64,000 nucleotides of DNA from positions 6,475,001 to 6,539,000 of the forward strand of contig NZ_CP034783.1 in the NCBI RefSeq assembly GCF_006094435.1, read 5' to 3'. Made by a program: the position numbers and the translations under genes. This stretch comes from Pseudomonas sp. MPC6. Its GTDB lineage: Bacteria; Pseudomonadota; Gammaproteobacteria; Pseudomonadales; Pseudomonadaceae. Under the pieces are notes generated by a model. It saw nothing but the letters and a program-made list of their open reading frames with translations, was not told the origin of the DNA and made no database searches. This document shows positions 1-8,541 of the stretch, piece after piece. Position 1 is the stretch's first letter; every line of letters begins with the position of its first letter.

Positions 1-434
1 GGCACGAACATGTAGGCCAGCGTTGCAACGACGCCCACGCCCAGAATGCCCGCCAGACCGTAGGCGCCACGGCCCGCAGCCGCGCCGGAGGCACGCACCA
101 GGGTCGGGTAGATCAACGCGACAACCAGGCCGATCACGGCGAAAGTCAGCACCCGCGAAACCAGCGGCCAGTATTCGAACCCGGCATCCCATACCGCCCA
201 GATCGCCGTCAGGATCAACGCCAGGCCATACAGCCATGCGCCCTGCGGTTTACGCCGGGCGATCATCAGCCCGGACACCAGCATCGCCAGGCCCATCAGC
301 AGGAAGTACGCGCTGCCGCCGAGCGAAATCAGATAGCCACCGCCACCGGCCAGGCCAAGTCCGATCAAGGCGATCAGGACACCCAACCCCAGTAGCAACC
401 ATTTGCTGCCGCCGGCAGCCCCAGAATTATTCAT
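1..434 (-). CDS. gcd: Membrane-bound PQQ-dependent glucose dehydrogenase, N-terminal part (cut by window edge)
   Basis: Only the first ~144 codons are present; the gene runs off the left edge. Reading leftward from ATG at 434 the protein starts MNNSGAAGGSKWLL and continues as alternating hydrophobic helices with GGGGYLISLGGSAYF and MIARRKPQGAWLYGLAL. This is the N-terminal membrane anchor typical of the PQQ glucose/quinate/shikimate dehydrogenase family, which holds the periplasmic beta-propeller at the inner membrane and passes electrons to ubiquinone. The propeller and PQQ-binding residues lie outside the window, so glucose versus quinate specificity cannot be settled here. Glucose dehydrogenase is favoured because the whole PQQ biosynthesis set lies 4 kb away. 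It is divergent from the Lrp-type regulator gene. Confidence 0.75.
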   Translation of the reverse strand, partial: MNNSGAAGGSKWLLLGLGVLIALIGLGLAGGGGYLISLGGSAYFLLMGLAMLVSGLMIARRKPQGAWLYGLALILTAIWAVWDAGFEYWPLVSRVLTFAVIGLVVALIYPTLVRASGAAAGRGAYGLAGILGVGVVATLAYMFV

Positions 435-609
435 GTCGAAAATTTTCCCCATTTGTGACAAGCGCGAAATAATGTACGAACTGGTTACTTATGGCAAATT
501 GTCGCAGGTAAAAATGGCATGAACGGTACTGAGCCTAGATCAAACATCCGGGTGAGGAGATGTGCCTGTAACATGCTTGCCCTTTGCTGCGTGCCGCTGG
601 AGCCCGACC

Positions 610-1071
610 TTGCCTGACATCCGTCCACCCGCCCTCGACGAAATCGACCGCCAATTGATCGCGGCCCTGCAAATCAATGCCCGCGAAAGCGTGGCCATGC
701 TTGCCCGGCAACTGGGGATTGCCCGCACGACCGTGACCTCGCGGCTGGCGCGACTGGAAAAAGCCAAAGTAATCACCGGTTATGGTGTGCGTTTGGGGCA
801 GCGGCTGGTGGATGGTGGATTGCAGGCGTATGTCGGGATCACGGTGCAGCCGCGATCCGGCAAGGAAGTGTTGCGTCGACTCAGTGCCATGGCTCAGGTA
901 CAGCAGCTGTGTGCGGTGAGTGGCGAATTTGATTATGTTGCGTGGTTGCGCACTGACTCGCCGGAGCAGCTGGATCAGTTGCTGGATCAGATTGGCAGTG
1001 TGGAGGGGGTGGAGAAGACGACGACTTCGATCATCTTGAGCAGCAAGATTGATCGGGGACAGCCGGTTTAA
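610..1071 (+). CDS. Lrp/AsnC-family transcriptional regulator
   Basis: About 153 residues. The N-terminal helix-turn-helix (LDEIDRQLIAALQINARESV, then QLGIARTTVTSRLARLEKA) is followed by an AsnC ligand-binding ferredoxin-like domain with the GEFDYVAWLRT segment. These are the two parts of the feast/famine regulators that sense amino acids. I chose the TTG at 610 because GGAG at 599-602 lies 7 bases before it; a GTG at 562 in the same frame would add 16 residues that do not look family-like. It is codirectional with davB, 180 bp upstream of it, so it is most likely the local activator of lysine catabolism. That role is inferred from position. Confidence 0.85.
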   Translation: MPDIRPPALDEIDRQLIAALQINARESVAMLARQLGIARTTVTSRLARLEKAKVITGYGVRLGQRLVDGGLQAYVGITVQPRSGKEVLRRLSAMAQVQQLCAVSGEFDYVAWLRTDSPEQLDQLLDQIGSVEGVEKTTTSIILSSKIDRGQPV

Positions 1072-1122
1072 GCATCGTCCAATGTGGGAGCATTGATCAG
1101 TGTGTAGCGATAGATCGTCATA

Positions 1123-1141
1123 TTGATTAATTAATTAGCAA
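1123..1141. promoter_or_regulatory. AT-rich near-palindrome upstream of davBA, candidate Lrp-type operator
   Basis: TTGATTAATTAATTAGCAA is a nearly perfect 19-bp palindrome in otherwise GC-rich DNA, 110 bp upstream of davB and just after the Lrp-family gene. Lrp/AsnC proteins often bind AT-rich imperfect palindromes. The assignment is by position and composition only. Confidence 0.4.
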
Positions 1142-1204
1142 AACGACGACACTTTGCGTCTTATTAACGTGTTCTACGCTCTCTAGAATGGCTGTCATCT
1201 TTTC

Positions 1205-1211
1205 CTATACT
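1205..1211 (+). promoter_or_regulatory. Candidate -10 element (CTATACT) for davBA
   Basis: CTATACT exactly matches the extended -10 preferred by RpoS and is also acceptable to RpoD. It sits about 40 bases before the davB ATG. I see no convincing -35 hexamer at the usual distance. Confidence 0.35.
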
Positions 1212-1251
1212 CAGATGCGCATTCCGCGTCGGGTCGCCAGCAAGGTCAGCC

Positions 1252-2949
1252 ATGAACAACAACAATCGCCATCCTGCAGACGGTAAAAAACCAGTCACCG
1301 TTTTTGGTCCGGACTTTCCCTTCGCCTTCGACGACTGGATCGAACACCCGGCTGGCCTGGGCAGCATTCCTGCGCACAATCACGGTGCCGAAGTGGCGAT
1401 TGTCGGCGCCGGGATCGCCGGGCTGGTGGCGGCTTACGAACTGATGAAGCTGGGCCTCAAGCCCGTCGTCTATGAAGCCTCGAAAATGGGCGGTCGCCTG
1501 CGTTCCCAGGCGTTCAACGGCGCCGAAGGCATCATCGCCGAACTCGGCGGCATGCGTTTCCCGGTGTCGTCCACCGCGTTTTATCACTACGTCGATAAAC
1601 TCGGCCTGCAGACCAAACCTTTCCCGAACCCGCTGACCCCGGCTTCGGGCAGCACCGTGATCGATCTGGAAGGCGAAACCCATTACGCCCAGAAGCTGGC
1701 GGATCTTCCTGCACTGTTCCAGGAAGTGGCCGACGCCTGGGCGGATGCCCTGGAAGCCGGTTCGCAGTTCTCCGATATCCAGCAAGCGATCCGCGACCGC
1801 GACGTGCCACGTCTCAAAGAACTGTGGAACACCCTGGTGCCGTTGTGGGACGACCGCACCTTTTACGATTTCGTCGCCACCTCCGAAGCGTTCGCCAAAC
1901 TGTCGTTCCATCACCGCGAAGTGTTCGGCCAAGTCGGTTTCGGCACCGGCGGCTGGGATTCGGACTTCCCCAACTCGATGCTGGAAATCTTCCGCGTGGT
2001 GATGACCAACTGCGACGATCACCAGCACCTGGTGGTCGGTGGCGTGGAACAAGTGCCGCTGGGTATCTGGCGTCATGTGCCGGAACGCTGCGTGCACTGG
2101 CCCGAGGGCACCAGCCTCAGTTCACTGCACCGTGGCGCGCCGCGCTCCGGCGTGAAGAAAATTGCCCATGCCCCCGACGGGCGCTTTACGGTCACCGACA
2201 ACTACGGCGACACCCGCGAATACGCGGCGGTGCTCACCACCTGCCAGAGCTGGCTGTTGACCACCCAGATCGAGTGCGACGAAAGCCTGTTCTCGCAAAA
2301 GATGTGGATGGCCCTGGACCGCACCCGCTACATGCAGTCGTCGAAAACCTTCGTGATGGTCGACCGCCCGTTCTGGAAGGACAAGGACCCGGAAACCGGC
2401 CGCGACCTGATGAGCATGACCCTCACCGACCGCCTGACCCGCGGCACGTACTTGTTTGAAAACGGCAAGTTCGCCAACGGCGACGATAAGCCGGGGGTGA
2501 TTTGCCTGTCGTACTCATGGATGAGCGACGCGCTGAAAATGCTCCCGCACCCGGTGGAAAAACGCGTGAAGCTGGCGCTGGATGCCTTGAAGAAGATCTA
2601 CCCGAAAGTCGACATTGCCGCACGGATCATCGGCGACCCGATCACCGTGTCCTGGGAAGCCGACCCGCATTTCCTCGGTGCTTTCAAAGGCGCCCTGCCC
2701 GGCCACTACCGCTACAATCAGCGGATGTACGCGCATTTCATGCAGGCCGACATGCCGGCCGAGCAGCGCGGTATTTTCATCGCCGGCGACGACGTTTCAT
2801 GGACGCCGGCCTGGGTCGAAGGCGCGGTGCAGACCTCGCTCAATGCCGTGTGGGGCATCATGAAACACTTTGGCGGTGAAACTCACGCCGAGAACCCGGG
2901 CCCAGGCGATGTGTTCAACGAGATCGGTCCGATCGCCCTGCCCGAGTAA
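1252..2949 (+). CDS. davB: L-lysine 2-monooxygenase
   Basis: 565-residue flavin monoamine oxidase. It oxidatively decarboxylates L-lysine to 5-aminovaleramide, the first step of the Pseudomonas aminovalerate route, in the cytoplasm. The FAD dinucleotide motif GAGIAG is at about residues 52-57, with the acidic ribose-binding residue in VVYEAS and GGRLRS after it. The C-terminal AGDDVSWTPAWVEGAV segment closes the FAD site as in amino-acid oxidases. The N-terminal NRHPADGKKPVT and length match P. putida DavB as I recall it. The ATG lies 12 bp upstream-coupled to davA (stop to start), so the two genes form an operon. Tryptophan 2-monooxygenase is the nearest alternative, excluded mainly by the davA neighbour. 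Confidence 0.92.
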   Translation: MNNNNRHPADGKKPVTVFGPDFPFAFDDWIEHPAGLGSIPAHNHGAEVAIVGAGIAGLVAAYELMKLGLKPVVYEASKMGGRLRSQAFNGAEGIIAELGGMRFPVSSTAFYHYVDKLGLQTKPFPNPLTPASGSTVIDLEGETHYAQKLADLPALFQEVADAWADALEAGSQFSDIQQAIRDRDVPRLKELWNTLVPLWDDRTFYDFVATSEAFAKLSFHHREVFGQVGFGTGGWDSDFPNSMLEIFRVVMTNCDDHQHLVVGGVEQVPLGIWRHVPERCVHWPEGTSLSSLHRGAPRSGVKKIAHAPDGRFTVTDNYGDTREYAAVLTTCQSWLLTTQIECDESLFSQKMWMALDRTRYMQSSKTFVMVDRPFWKDKDPETGRDLMSMTLTDRLTRGTYLFENGKFANGDDKPGVICLSYSWMSDALKMLPHPVEKRVKLALDALKKIYPKVDIAARIIGDPITVSWEADPHFLGAFKGALPGHYRYNQRMYAHFMQADMPAEQRGIFIAGDDVSWTPAWVEGAVQTSLNAVWGIMKHFGGETHAENPGPGDVFNEIGPIALPE

Positions 2950-2961
2950 GAGGAATCCGAA

Positions 2962-3756
2962 ATGCGCGTAGCCCTTTACCAATGCCCACCCTTGCCCCTG
3001 GAGGTTGCCGGCAATTTGCAACGCCTGCATCAACTGGCGCTGGAGGCCAAGGGCGCCGACTTGCTGGTGCTGCCGGAGATGTTCCTGACCGGCTACAACA
3101 TCGGCCTCGATGCGGTCAGCGTGCTGGCGGAGGTGTACAACGGGGAGTCGGCGCAGCAGATCGCGCGCATCGCCAAGACCGCGGGGATTGCCATTTTGTA
3201 TGGCTATCCCGAGCGCACTGAAGACGGACAGATCTACAACGCCGTGCAATTGATCGACGCCCAGGGCGAACGCCTGTGCAACTACCGCAAGACGCATCTG
3301 TTCGGCGATCTCGATCGCTCGATGTTCAGCGCGGGCAAGGATGACTTGCCCTTGGTCGAGCTCAATGGCTGGAAGCTCGGCTTCTTGATCTGTTACGACC
3401 TGGAGTTTCCGGAAAATGCCCGGCGCCTGGCCCTGGCCGGTGCCGAACTGATTCTGGTACCCACGGCCAACATGATTCCCTACGACTTCATCGCCGATGT
3501 CACCGTGCGCGCCCGGGCCTTCGAAAACCAGTGTTATGTGGCCTATGCCAACTACTGCGGACACGAAGGCGACATCCACTACTGCGGCCAGAGCAGTATC
3601 GCCGCGCCGGATGGCAGCCGCATTGCCCAGGCCGGCCTCGATGAAGCACTGATCGTCGGCGAGCTGGATCGCCAGTTGATGGTCGATTCCCGCGCTGCCA
3701 ATCGCTACCTCCTCGATCGCCGCCCCGAGCTATACAGCGACCTGCACAAGCGCTGA
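2962..3756 (+). CDS. davA: 5-aminovaleramide amidohydrolase (nitrilase superfamily)
   Basis: 264-residue carbon-nitrogen hydrolase converting 5-aminovaleramide to 5-aminovalerate and ammonia. The nitrilase triad is visible: Glu39 in LPEMFLTGYN, Lys110 in NYRKTHLFGD and Cys144 in LICYDLEFPE. The ATG has GAGGAA at 2951-2956. Only 12 bp separate it from the davB stop, so the two consecutive steps are almost certainly cotranscribed. The later steps (davD, davT, glutarate) are not in the window. Confidence 0.92.
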   Translation: MRVALYQCPPLPLEVAGNLQRLHQLALEAKGADLLVLPEMFLTGYNIGLDAVSVLAEVYNGESAQQIARIAKTAGIAILYGYPERTEDGQIYNAVQLIDAQGERLCNYRKTHLFGDLDRSMFSAGKDDLPLVELNGWKLGFLICYDLEFPENARRLALAGAELILVPTANMIPYDFIADVTVRARAFENQCYVAYANYCGHEGDIHYCGQSSIAAPDGSRIAQAGLDEALIVGELDRQLMVDSRAANRYLLDRRPELYSDLHKR

Positions 3757-3861
3757 TCCACTTGAGGAATGTGCTCGATGAGTTTGCCCTGCCGCGTGGA
3801 AATTCATTGAGAACGCCCCCTGATCCGCTAGCATTAGCGCTTCTCTGTTCTGGAAGTGCTC

Positions 3862-6291
3862 ATGCCTGCGCTGAATCACCCCCGCCTTCACACTGAAACC
3901 CTGGCCAACGGCCTGCGGGTGACGTTGCGTCATGCGCCCGAATTGAAGCGTTGCGCTGCGGCGTTGCGCGTGGCCGCGGGCAGCCATGATGTGCCGCTGG
4001 CCTGGCCTGGCCTGGCGCACTTTCTTGAACACCTGTTGTTCCTCGGTACCGAGCGATTTCCGGCAGGCCAAGGCCTGATGGCTTACGTACAAGGTCACGG
4101 CGGGCAGGTGAATGCGCAAACCTGTGAACGCACCACCGACTTCTTTTTTGAAGTGCCCCTGCAGGCGTTCAGCGGTGGGCTGGAGCGACTGTCAGACATG
4201 CTCGCGCATCCGCGCATGAACCCGGACGATCAGCGGCGGGAACGGGAAGTGCTGCACGCAGAATTTGTCGCCTGGTCTCGGGATGCGACAGCCCAGCGAC
4301 AATTTTCGCTGTTTGATGGCGTTTGCGCCGCTCACCCGTTGCGTGCGTTTCATGCGGGTAATCGCTATAGCCTGCCGCTGCCGCAGAGCGGGTTCCAGCA
4401 GGCACTGAAGGATTTCCATCAACGGTTTTATCAGACCGGGCAGATGACGCTGAGCCTGGCGGGGCCGCAGAGTATCGATGAGTTGAAGTCGATGGCGCAA
4501 AGCGTTGGCGCTGTCCTTGCGCCAGGAAAACAAGTCCCGCAACAACCCCCAGTGCCGCTGATGGCGTCTTCCAGTAATAGTTATAAACAGGCCGGCGAGG
4601 GTCGGCTGGACCTGTTGTTTGCCTTCGAAGCGCTGCCGGATTCATCGGCCGAAGCCTTGGCATTCCTGTGCCATTGGGTGAACGCGGCAAAACCCGGGGG
4701 GCTGCTCGCGGTATTGCGCGCCAGCGGGATGGCCGACAGCCTGAAAGCCGCGCCGCTGTACAGGTTCAATGGGCAAGCGTTGCTGCACATCGAATTCACC
4801 TTGCCCAACCAGGCAGCCCACGCCGGGATCCGCGAGCAGTTACTGGACTGGCTGGGCTTTTTTGCCTCTGTTCAGGACTGGAGCGCATTGCGCGAAGAAT
4901 ACGCTGCCCTGTTGCAACGACAGCAGCAAGTCAGCACGGCCCTGCAACTGGCCCGGCTGGACAGCGAGCAGCTTGAGCGCGGTTTATCCGACCAGGGTGC
5001 CGTCGCCCTGAAGCAGATCCTCCAGCAAATGGGCGCTGTGGATAACTTCAGCCACCCATGGCAACTGCCGACAGCCAACCCGTTTTTATCCACCGAACCT
5101 CAAGCGCCGAGTGCCGGACTGATCCGCGGCCAGACCAGTAAACACCGTGGTCTGCGAACCTTTGCCCAGGATCGCACGCGCAGTCGCCGCGAACACTCGC
5201 CGATGCACTTCAGCCAGGCCTTGCCGGATAACACCGCGCAAGGCGCCGTATACCTGCGTTGGCGCCTGGACTCGGCGCCTTGCAGCAAGCTTCAATCCGC
5301 ACTGGAACACCATCTGCAACCCTTGCGTGACGATGCTCGGCAGGCGGGTGTCGAGTTTTCTCTCAGCGCTTCGGGCAATGAATGGCTGTTGAAGATGACC
5401 GGACTGCAGGAGCCGATGCCGGTAGTCCTCGAGCATGCGTTGAAAGAACTGACAAAGGCGGCTATCGATGTCTCACCAGCGACATCGACAAGCACCCCGC
5501 TGATGCCGATTCGGCAGCTGCTCAAGGCACTGCCTGAGCGCTGCCTTGCGCACACCGCCGAAACGGGCGACTGGCAGCAGCTTTGGACGAATGCGCGCTG
5601 GGCGGGTCTGGCGACCGGCTTGTCCGCCCGGACTCAAGCGGCGATGGGCCTGGCCTTGAGCCGTGTACCGGGCAACCCGGACACTCAACTGACGCCCCTG
5701 TCATCGATCGGCGCACAGCTATGGCACTGCATCGACACCGACTCCAGCGAGCACGCGCTATTGCTCTTCTGCCCGAGCGCAACCCGGGACATCGCCGACG
5801 AAGCCGCCTGGCGCTTGCTCGCTCACCTGTGCCAGACCCCCTTCTACCAACGCCTGCGGGTAGAGCTGCAACTGGGCTATGCCGTCTTCAGCGGCCTGCG
5901 CCAGGTTCATGGGCAGACCGGGCTGCTATTCGGCGTGCAATCACCCAGCGTTGCGCCGGTGGACCTGCTGGGGCACATCGAACAGTTCCTGAACGCCTTG
6001 TCAGGGCTGATCGATGGCATCGATGACTTGGCCTTCGTCGCCCAACGCCAAGCCTTGGCCGATCAGTTCGTCAGCACCGCGCTGCCCGTCGCTCAGGCTG
6101 CCGAACTATTGTGGCAGGGCAAACTGGCCGGCCACTCGTCGGATTATCTGACCCAATTGCCCGAGGCGATTCTGCAGATCGACCGCGCCACCCTGCTCAA
6201 TGCCATCCGGCGACTGAACAAGGCAAACGGAGGCAGGCGCTGCCTGGCCAACAGCGCAGTGCCGGGTGCGCCCTGGCAAGCGGCAAACTGA
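3862..6291 (+). CDS. pqqF: PqqF, M16-family zinc peptidase of PQQ biosynthesis
   Basis: 809 residues from ATG 3862, which has GGAAG at 3852-3856 (a GTG two codons upstream is less likely). Inverzincin motif HFLEH (His53, Glu56, His57) marks the active N-terminal M16 domain; the second half is the inactive partner domain usual for this insulinase-like family. PqqF, with its partner PqqG where present, cuts the modified PqqA peptide to release the Glu-Tyr product. As in other fluorescens-group strains it stands before pqqA on the same strand, separated by 156 bp, so pqqA probably has its own promoter. Confidence 0.9.
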   Translation: MPALNHPRLHTETLANGLRVTLRHAPELKRCAAALRVAAGSHDVPLAWPGLAHFLEHLLFLGTERFPAGQGLMAYVQGHGGQVNAQTCERTTDFFFEVPLQAFSGGLERLSDMLAHPRMNPDDQRREREVLHAEFVAWSRDATAQRQFSLFDGVCAAHPLRAFHAGNRYSLPLPQSGFQQALKDFHQRFYQTGQMTLSLAGPQSIDELKSMAQSVGAVLAPGKQVPQQPPVPLMASSSNSYKQAGEGRLDLLFAFEALPDSSAEALAFLCHWVNAAKPGGLLAVLRASGMADSLKAAPLYRFNGQALLHIEFTLPNQAAHAGIREQLLDWLGFFASVQDWSALREEYAALLQRQQQVSTALQLARLDSEQLERGLSDQGAVALKQILQQMGAVDNFSHPWQLPTANPFLSTEPQAPSAGLIRGQTSKHRGLRTFAQDRTRSRREHSPMHFSQALPDNTAQGAVYLRWRLDSAPCSKLQSALEHHLQPLRDDARQAGVEFSLSASGNEWLLKMTGLQEPMPVVLEHALKELTKAAIDVSPATSTSTPLMPIRQLLKALPERCLAHTAETGDWQQLWTNARWAGLATGLSARTQAAMGLALSRVPGNPDTQLTPLSSIGAQLWHCIDTDSSEHALLLFCPSATRDIADEAAWRLLAHLCQTPFYQRLRVELQLGYAVFSGLRQVHGQTGLLFGVQSPSVAPVDLLGHIEQFLNALSGLIDGIDDLAFVAQRQALADQFVSTALPVAQAAELLWQGKLAGHSSDYLTQLPEAILQIDRATLLNAIRRLNKANGGRRCLANSAVPGAPWQAAN

Positions 6292-6403
6292 TCATTACCG
6301 GTACTGCAATGAGCTTTCTCAAAGATTCGCGGCCAATCTTTCTGAAATTTTGAGTAACATAGCCGCCTAACTATCTGAACATCTCCGACTGGAGGTGGAC
6401 TAT

Positions 6404-6547
6404 ATGTATAGGTATCAGCTGTCCCATCTACCTGAAAGGAGCATTCCATGTCCTGGTCCAAACCTGCTTACATCGACCTGCGTATCGGCTTCGAAGTCAC
6501 CATGTACTTCGCAAGCCGCTAAGTTCTGCCGTTTAGGTGGAGAATGA
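6404..6547 (+). other. Short open frame with strong ribosome-binding site overlapping pqqA out of frame
   Basis: GGAGG at 6391-6395 is followed after 8 bases by ATG at 6404, opening a 47-codon frame that overlaps all of pqqA in a different frame and stops at 6545-6547. The Shine-Dalgarno is at least as good as that of pqqA (GAAAGGAG at 6434-6441). The peptide (start MYRYQLSHLPERS) resembles nothing I know. It could be a regulatory upstream frame or chance. Confidence 0.25.
6448..6522 (+). CDS. pqqA: PQQ precursor peptide PqqA
   Basis: 24-residue peptide MSWSKPAYIDLRIGFEVTMY plus FASR. Glu16 and Tyr20, spaced E-x-x-x-Y, are the residues joined and converted to pyrroloquinoline quinone. GAAAGGAG at 6434-6441 gives a good ribosome-binding site. 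It is bound by PqqD, crosslinked by PqqE, then cleaved and oxidised. A stem-loop after the gene probably keeps its transcript more abundant than the downstream enzyme genes. Confidence 0.97.
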   Translation: MSWSKPAYIDLRIGFEVTMYFASR

Positions 6548-6552
6548 TGTGT

Positions 6553-6579
6553 AACGCCTCGGTTCGCCGAGGCGTTTTT
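6553..6579 (+). terminator. Rho-independent terminator or attenuator between pqqA and pqqB
   Basis: AACGCCTCGG-TTCG-CCGAGGCGTT forms a 10-bp stem with a UUCG tetraloop, followed by further T residues to 6579. It lies 30 bp after the pqqA stop and before pqqB on the same strand, so it probably ends most pqqA transcripts while allowing readthrough. Confidence 0.85.
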
Positions 6580-6608
6580 ATTTTCAGTGTAGAAATGATG
6601 GAGCAGCC

Positions 6609-7520
6609 ATGTTCGTCCAGATTCTAGGTTCCGCCGCTGGCGGAGGCTTCCCCCAGTGGAACTGCAATTGCGCGAATTGCGCAGGTTTTCGTGACGGCAG
6701 CCTGCGGGCCAAGGCACGGACCCAGTCGTCCATCGCGATTTCCGATGACGGCGTGAACTGGGTGCTGTGCAATGCCTCGCCAGACATCCGTGCCCAGCTC
6801 CAGAGCTTCGCGCCCATGCAACCGGGCCGCGCCCTGCGCGATACCGGGATCAGTGCGATCATCCTGATGGACAGCCAGATCGACCACACCACCGGCCTGC
6901 TCAGCCTGCGCGAAGGGTGCCCGCATCAGGTCTGGTGCACCGACATGGTCCACGAAGACCTGACTACCGGCTTTCCGTTGTTCACCATGCTGACCCACTG
7001 GAATGGCGGGCTGGGCTGGAACCGCATCGAACTCGACCGCAGCTTCACCATCCCGGCCTGCCCGAGCCTGCGCTTTACCCCGCTGCCCCTGCGCAGCGCC
7101 GCGCCACCGTACTCGCCACACCGCTTCGACCCGCACCCGGGCGACAACATCGGCCTGATCGTCGAAGACCTGAGCACCGGCGGCAAGCTGTTCTACGCCC
7201 CGGGCCTGGGCAAGGTCGATGCGCCGCTGCTGGAAATCATGGCCGGCAGCGATTGCCTGCTGGTGGACGGCACGATGTGGGACGACGACGAAATGCAGCG
7301 TCGGGGCGTCGGCACTCGCACCGGCCGGGAAATGGGCCACCTGGCACAGAACGGCCCCGGCGGCATGCTGGAAGTGCTGGAGCAACTGCCCAAGCCGCGC
7401 AAAGTGCTGATTCACATCAACAACACCAACCCGATTCTCGATGAGGACTCGCCGGAGCGGGCGGAGCTGGGTCGGCGCAAGGTTGAAGTGGCGTATGACG
7501 GCATGAGTATTGTGCTGTGA
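6609..7520 (+). CDS. pqqB: PqqB, metallo-beta-lactamase-fold PQQ biosynthesis enzyme
   Basis: 303 residues, the standard family length. N-terminal [20 protein letters not shown] is the PqqB signature, with a CNCANC cysteine cluster. The fold is that of metallo-beta-lactamases ([16 protein letters not shown] region); the family is reported to hydroxylate the tyrosine ring of the crosslinked intermediate. Its stop overlaps the pqqC start (GTGA), showing translational coupling. Confidence 0.96.
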   Translation: MFVQILGSAAGGGFPQWNCNCANCAGFRDGSLRAKARTQSSIAISDDGVNWVLCNASPDIRAQLQSFAPMQPGRALRDTGISAIILMDSQIDHTTGLLSLREGCPHQVWCTDMVHEDLTTGFPLFTMLTHWNGGLGWNRIELDRSFTIPACPSLRFTPLPLRSAAPPYSPHRFDPHPGDNIGLIVEDLSTGGKLFYAPGLGKVDAPLLEIMAGSDCLLVDGTMWDDDEMQRRGVGTRTGREMGHLAQNGPGGMLEVLEQLPKPRKVLIHINNTNPILDEDSPERAELGRRKVEVAYDGMSIVL

Positions 7521-8269
7521 CTGACATCGCAATGTCCCCCGCCGAATTCGAAGCAGCCCTGCGGGCAAAGGGCGCCTACTACCACATCTACCACCCCTAT
7601 CACGTGGCAATGTACGAAGGCCGGGCGACCCGCGAGCAGATCCAGGGCTGGGTCGCCAACCGCTTTTACTATCAGGTGAACATCCCACTGAAGGACGCCG
7701 CCATCCTCGCCAACTGCCCGGACCGCGAGATCCGCCGCGAGTGGATACAGCGCCTGCTGGACCATGACGGTGCCCCCGGCGAAGACGGCGGCATCGAGGC
7801 CTGGCTGCGTCTGGGCCAGGCCGTCGGCCTCGACCCGGATCAATTGCGCTCCCAGGAGCTGGTGCTGCCCGGCGTGCGTTTCGCCGTGGACGCCTACGTC
7901 AACTTCGCCCGCCGCGCCAGTTGGCAGGAAGCCGCAAGCAGCTCGCTGACCGAACTGTTCGCGCCGCAGATCCACCAATCGCGCCTCGACAGCTGGCCGC
8001 AGCATTACCCGTGGATCGACCCGGCTGGCTACGAGTATTTCCGCACCCGCCTGGGTCAGGCGCGCCGGGATGTCGAACATGGTCTGGCGATCACGCTCGA
8101 GCACTACAAGACCCGGGAAGGCCAGGAGCGCATGCTGGAAATTCTCCAGTTCAAACTGGACATTCTTTGGAGCATGCTCGATGCCATGAGCATGGCCTAC
8201 GAACTGAACCGCCCGCCGTATCACAGCGTGACCGGGCAACGGGTCTGGCATAAAGGAATCACCCTATGA
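7517..8269 (+). CDS. pqqC: Pyrroloquinoline-quinone synthase PqqC
   Basis: 250 residues from GTG 7517, overlapping the pqqB stop; an ATG at 7532 is a possible alternative start. PqqC is the cofactor-less oxidase that performs ring closure and the final eight-electron oxidation to PQQ. The all-helical heme-oxygenase-like fold is recognisable from [19 protein letters not shown] and [17 protein letters not shown]. It overlaps pqqD by 4 bp. Confidence 0.96.
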   Translation: MTDIAMSPAEFEAALRAKGAYYHIYHPYHVAMYEGRATREQIQGWVANRFYYQVNIPLKDAAILANCPDREIRREWIQRLLDHDGAPGEDGGIEAWLRLGQAVGLDPDQLRSQELVLPGVRFAVDAYVNFARRASWQEAASSSLTELFAPQIHQSRLDSWPQHYPWIDPAGYEYFRTRLGQARRDVEHGLAITLEHYKTREGQERMLEILQFKLDILWSMLDAMSMAYELNRPPYHSVTGQRVWHKGITL

Positions 8270-8541
8270 GTTTCGACCGCAGCAAGACCCCGACCTGGCG
8301 TCCCGGCTATCGCTTCCAGTACGAACCGGCACAGAAAGGCCATGTGTTGCTCTATCCGGAAGGCATGATCAAACTCAATGAAAGCGCAGCCTTGATCGGC
8401 GGCCTGATCGACGGCGAGCGGGATGTCGCGGCGATCATCACCGAACTGGACGCGCAATTCCCCGGCGTGCCCGAGCTCGGTGAAGACATCGAGCAATTCA
8501 TGGAGGTCGCCCGTGCTCAGCACTGGATCGAACTTGCCTGA
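8266..8541 (+). CDS. pqqD: PqqD, precursor-binding chaperone (RiPP recognition element)
   Basis: 91 residues with winged-helix-like pattern ([20 protein letters not shown], then [19 protein letters not shown]). PqqD binds PqqA and presents it to the radical SAM enzyme PqqE; it is the founding member of the RiPP recognition elements. Separate gene here, not fused to PqqC or PqqE as in some bacteria. It overlaps both neighbours. Confidence 0.96.
   Translation: MSFDRSKTPTWRPGYRFQYEPAQKGHVLLYPEGMIKLNESAALIGGLIDGERDVAAIITELDAQFPGVPELGEDIEQFMEVARAQHWIELA

Noticed and set aside
1246..2097. Minus-strand frame opposite davB
   Set aside because: Mirror frame of a GC-rich gene with histidine- and glutamine-rich nonsense composition; no ribosome-binding site.
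3778..3810. Ten-codon frame between davA and pqqF
   Set aside because: No ribosome-binding site and too short to support.
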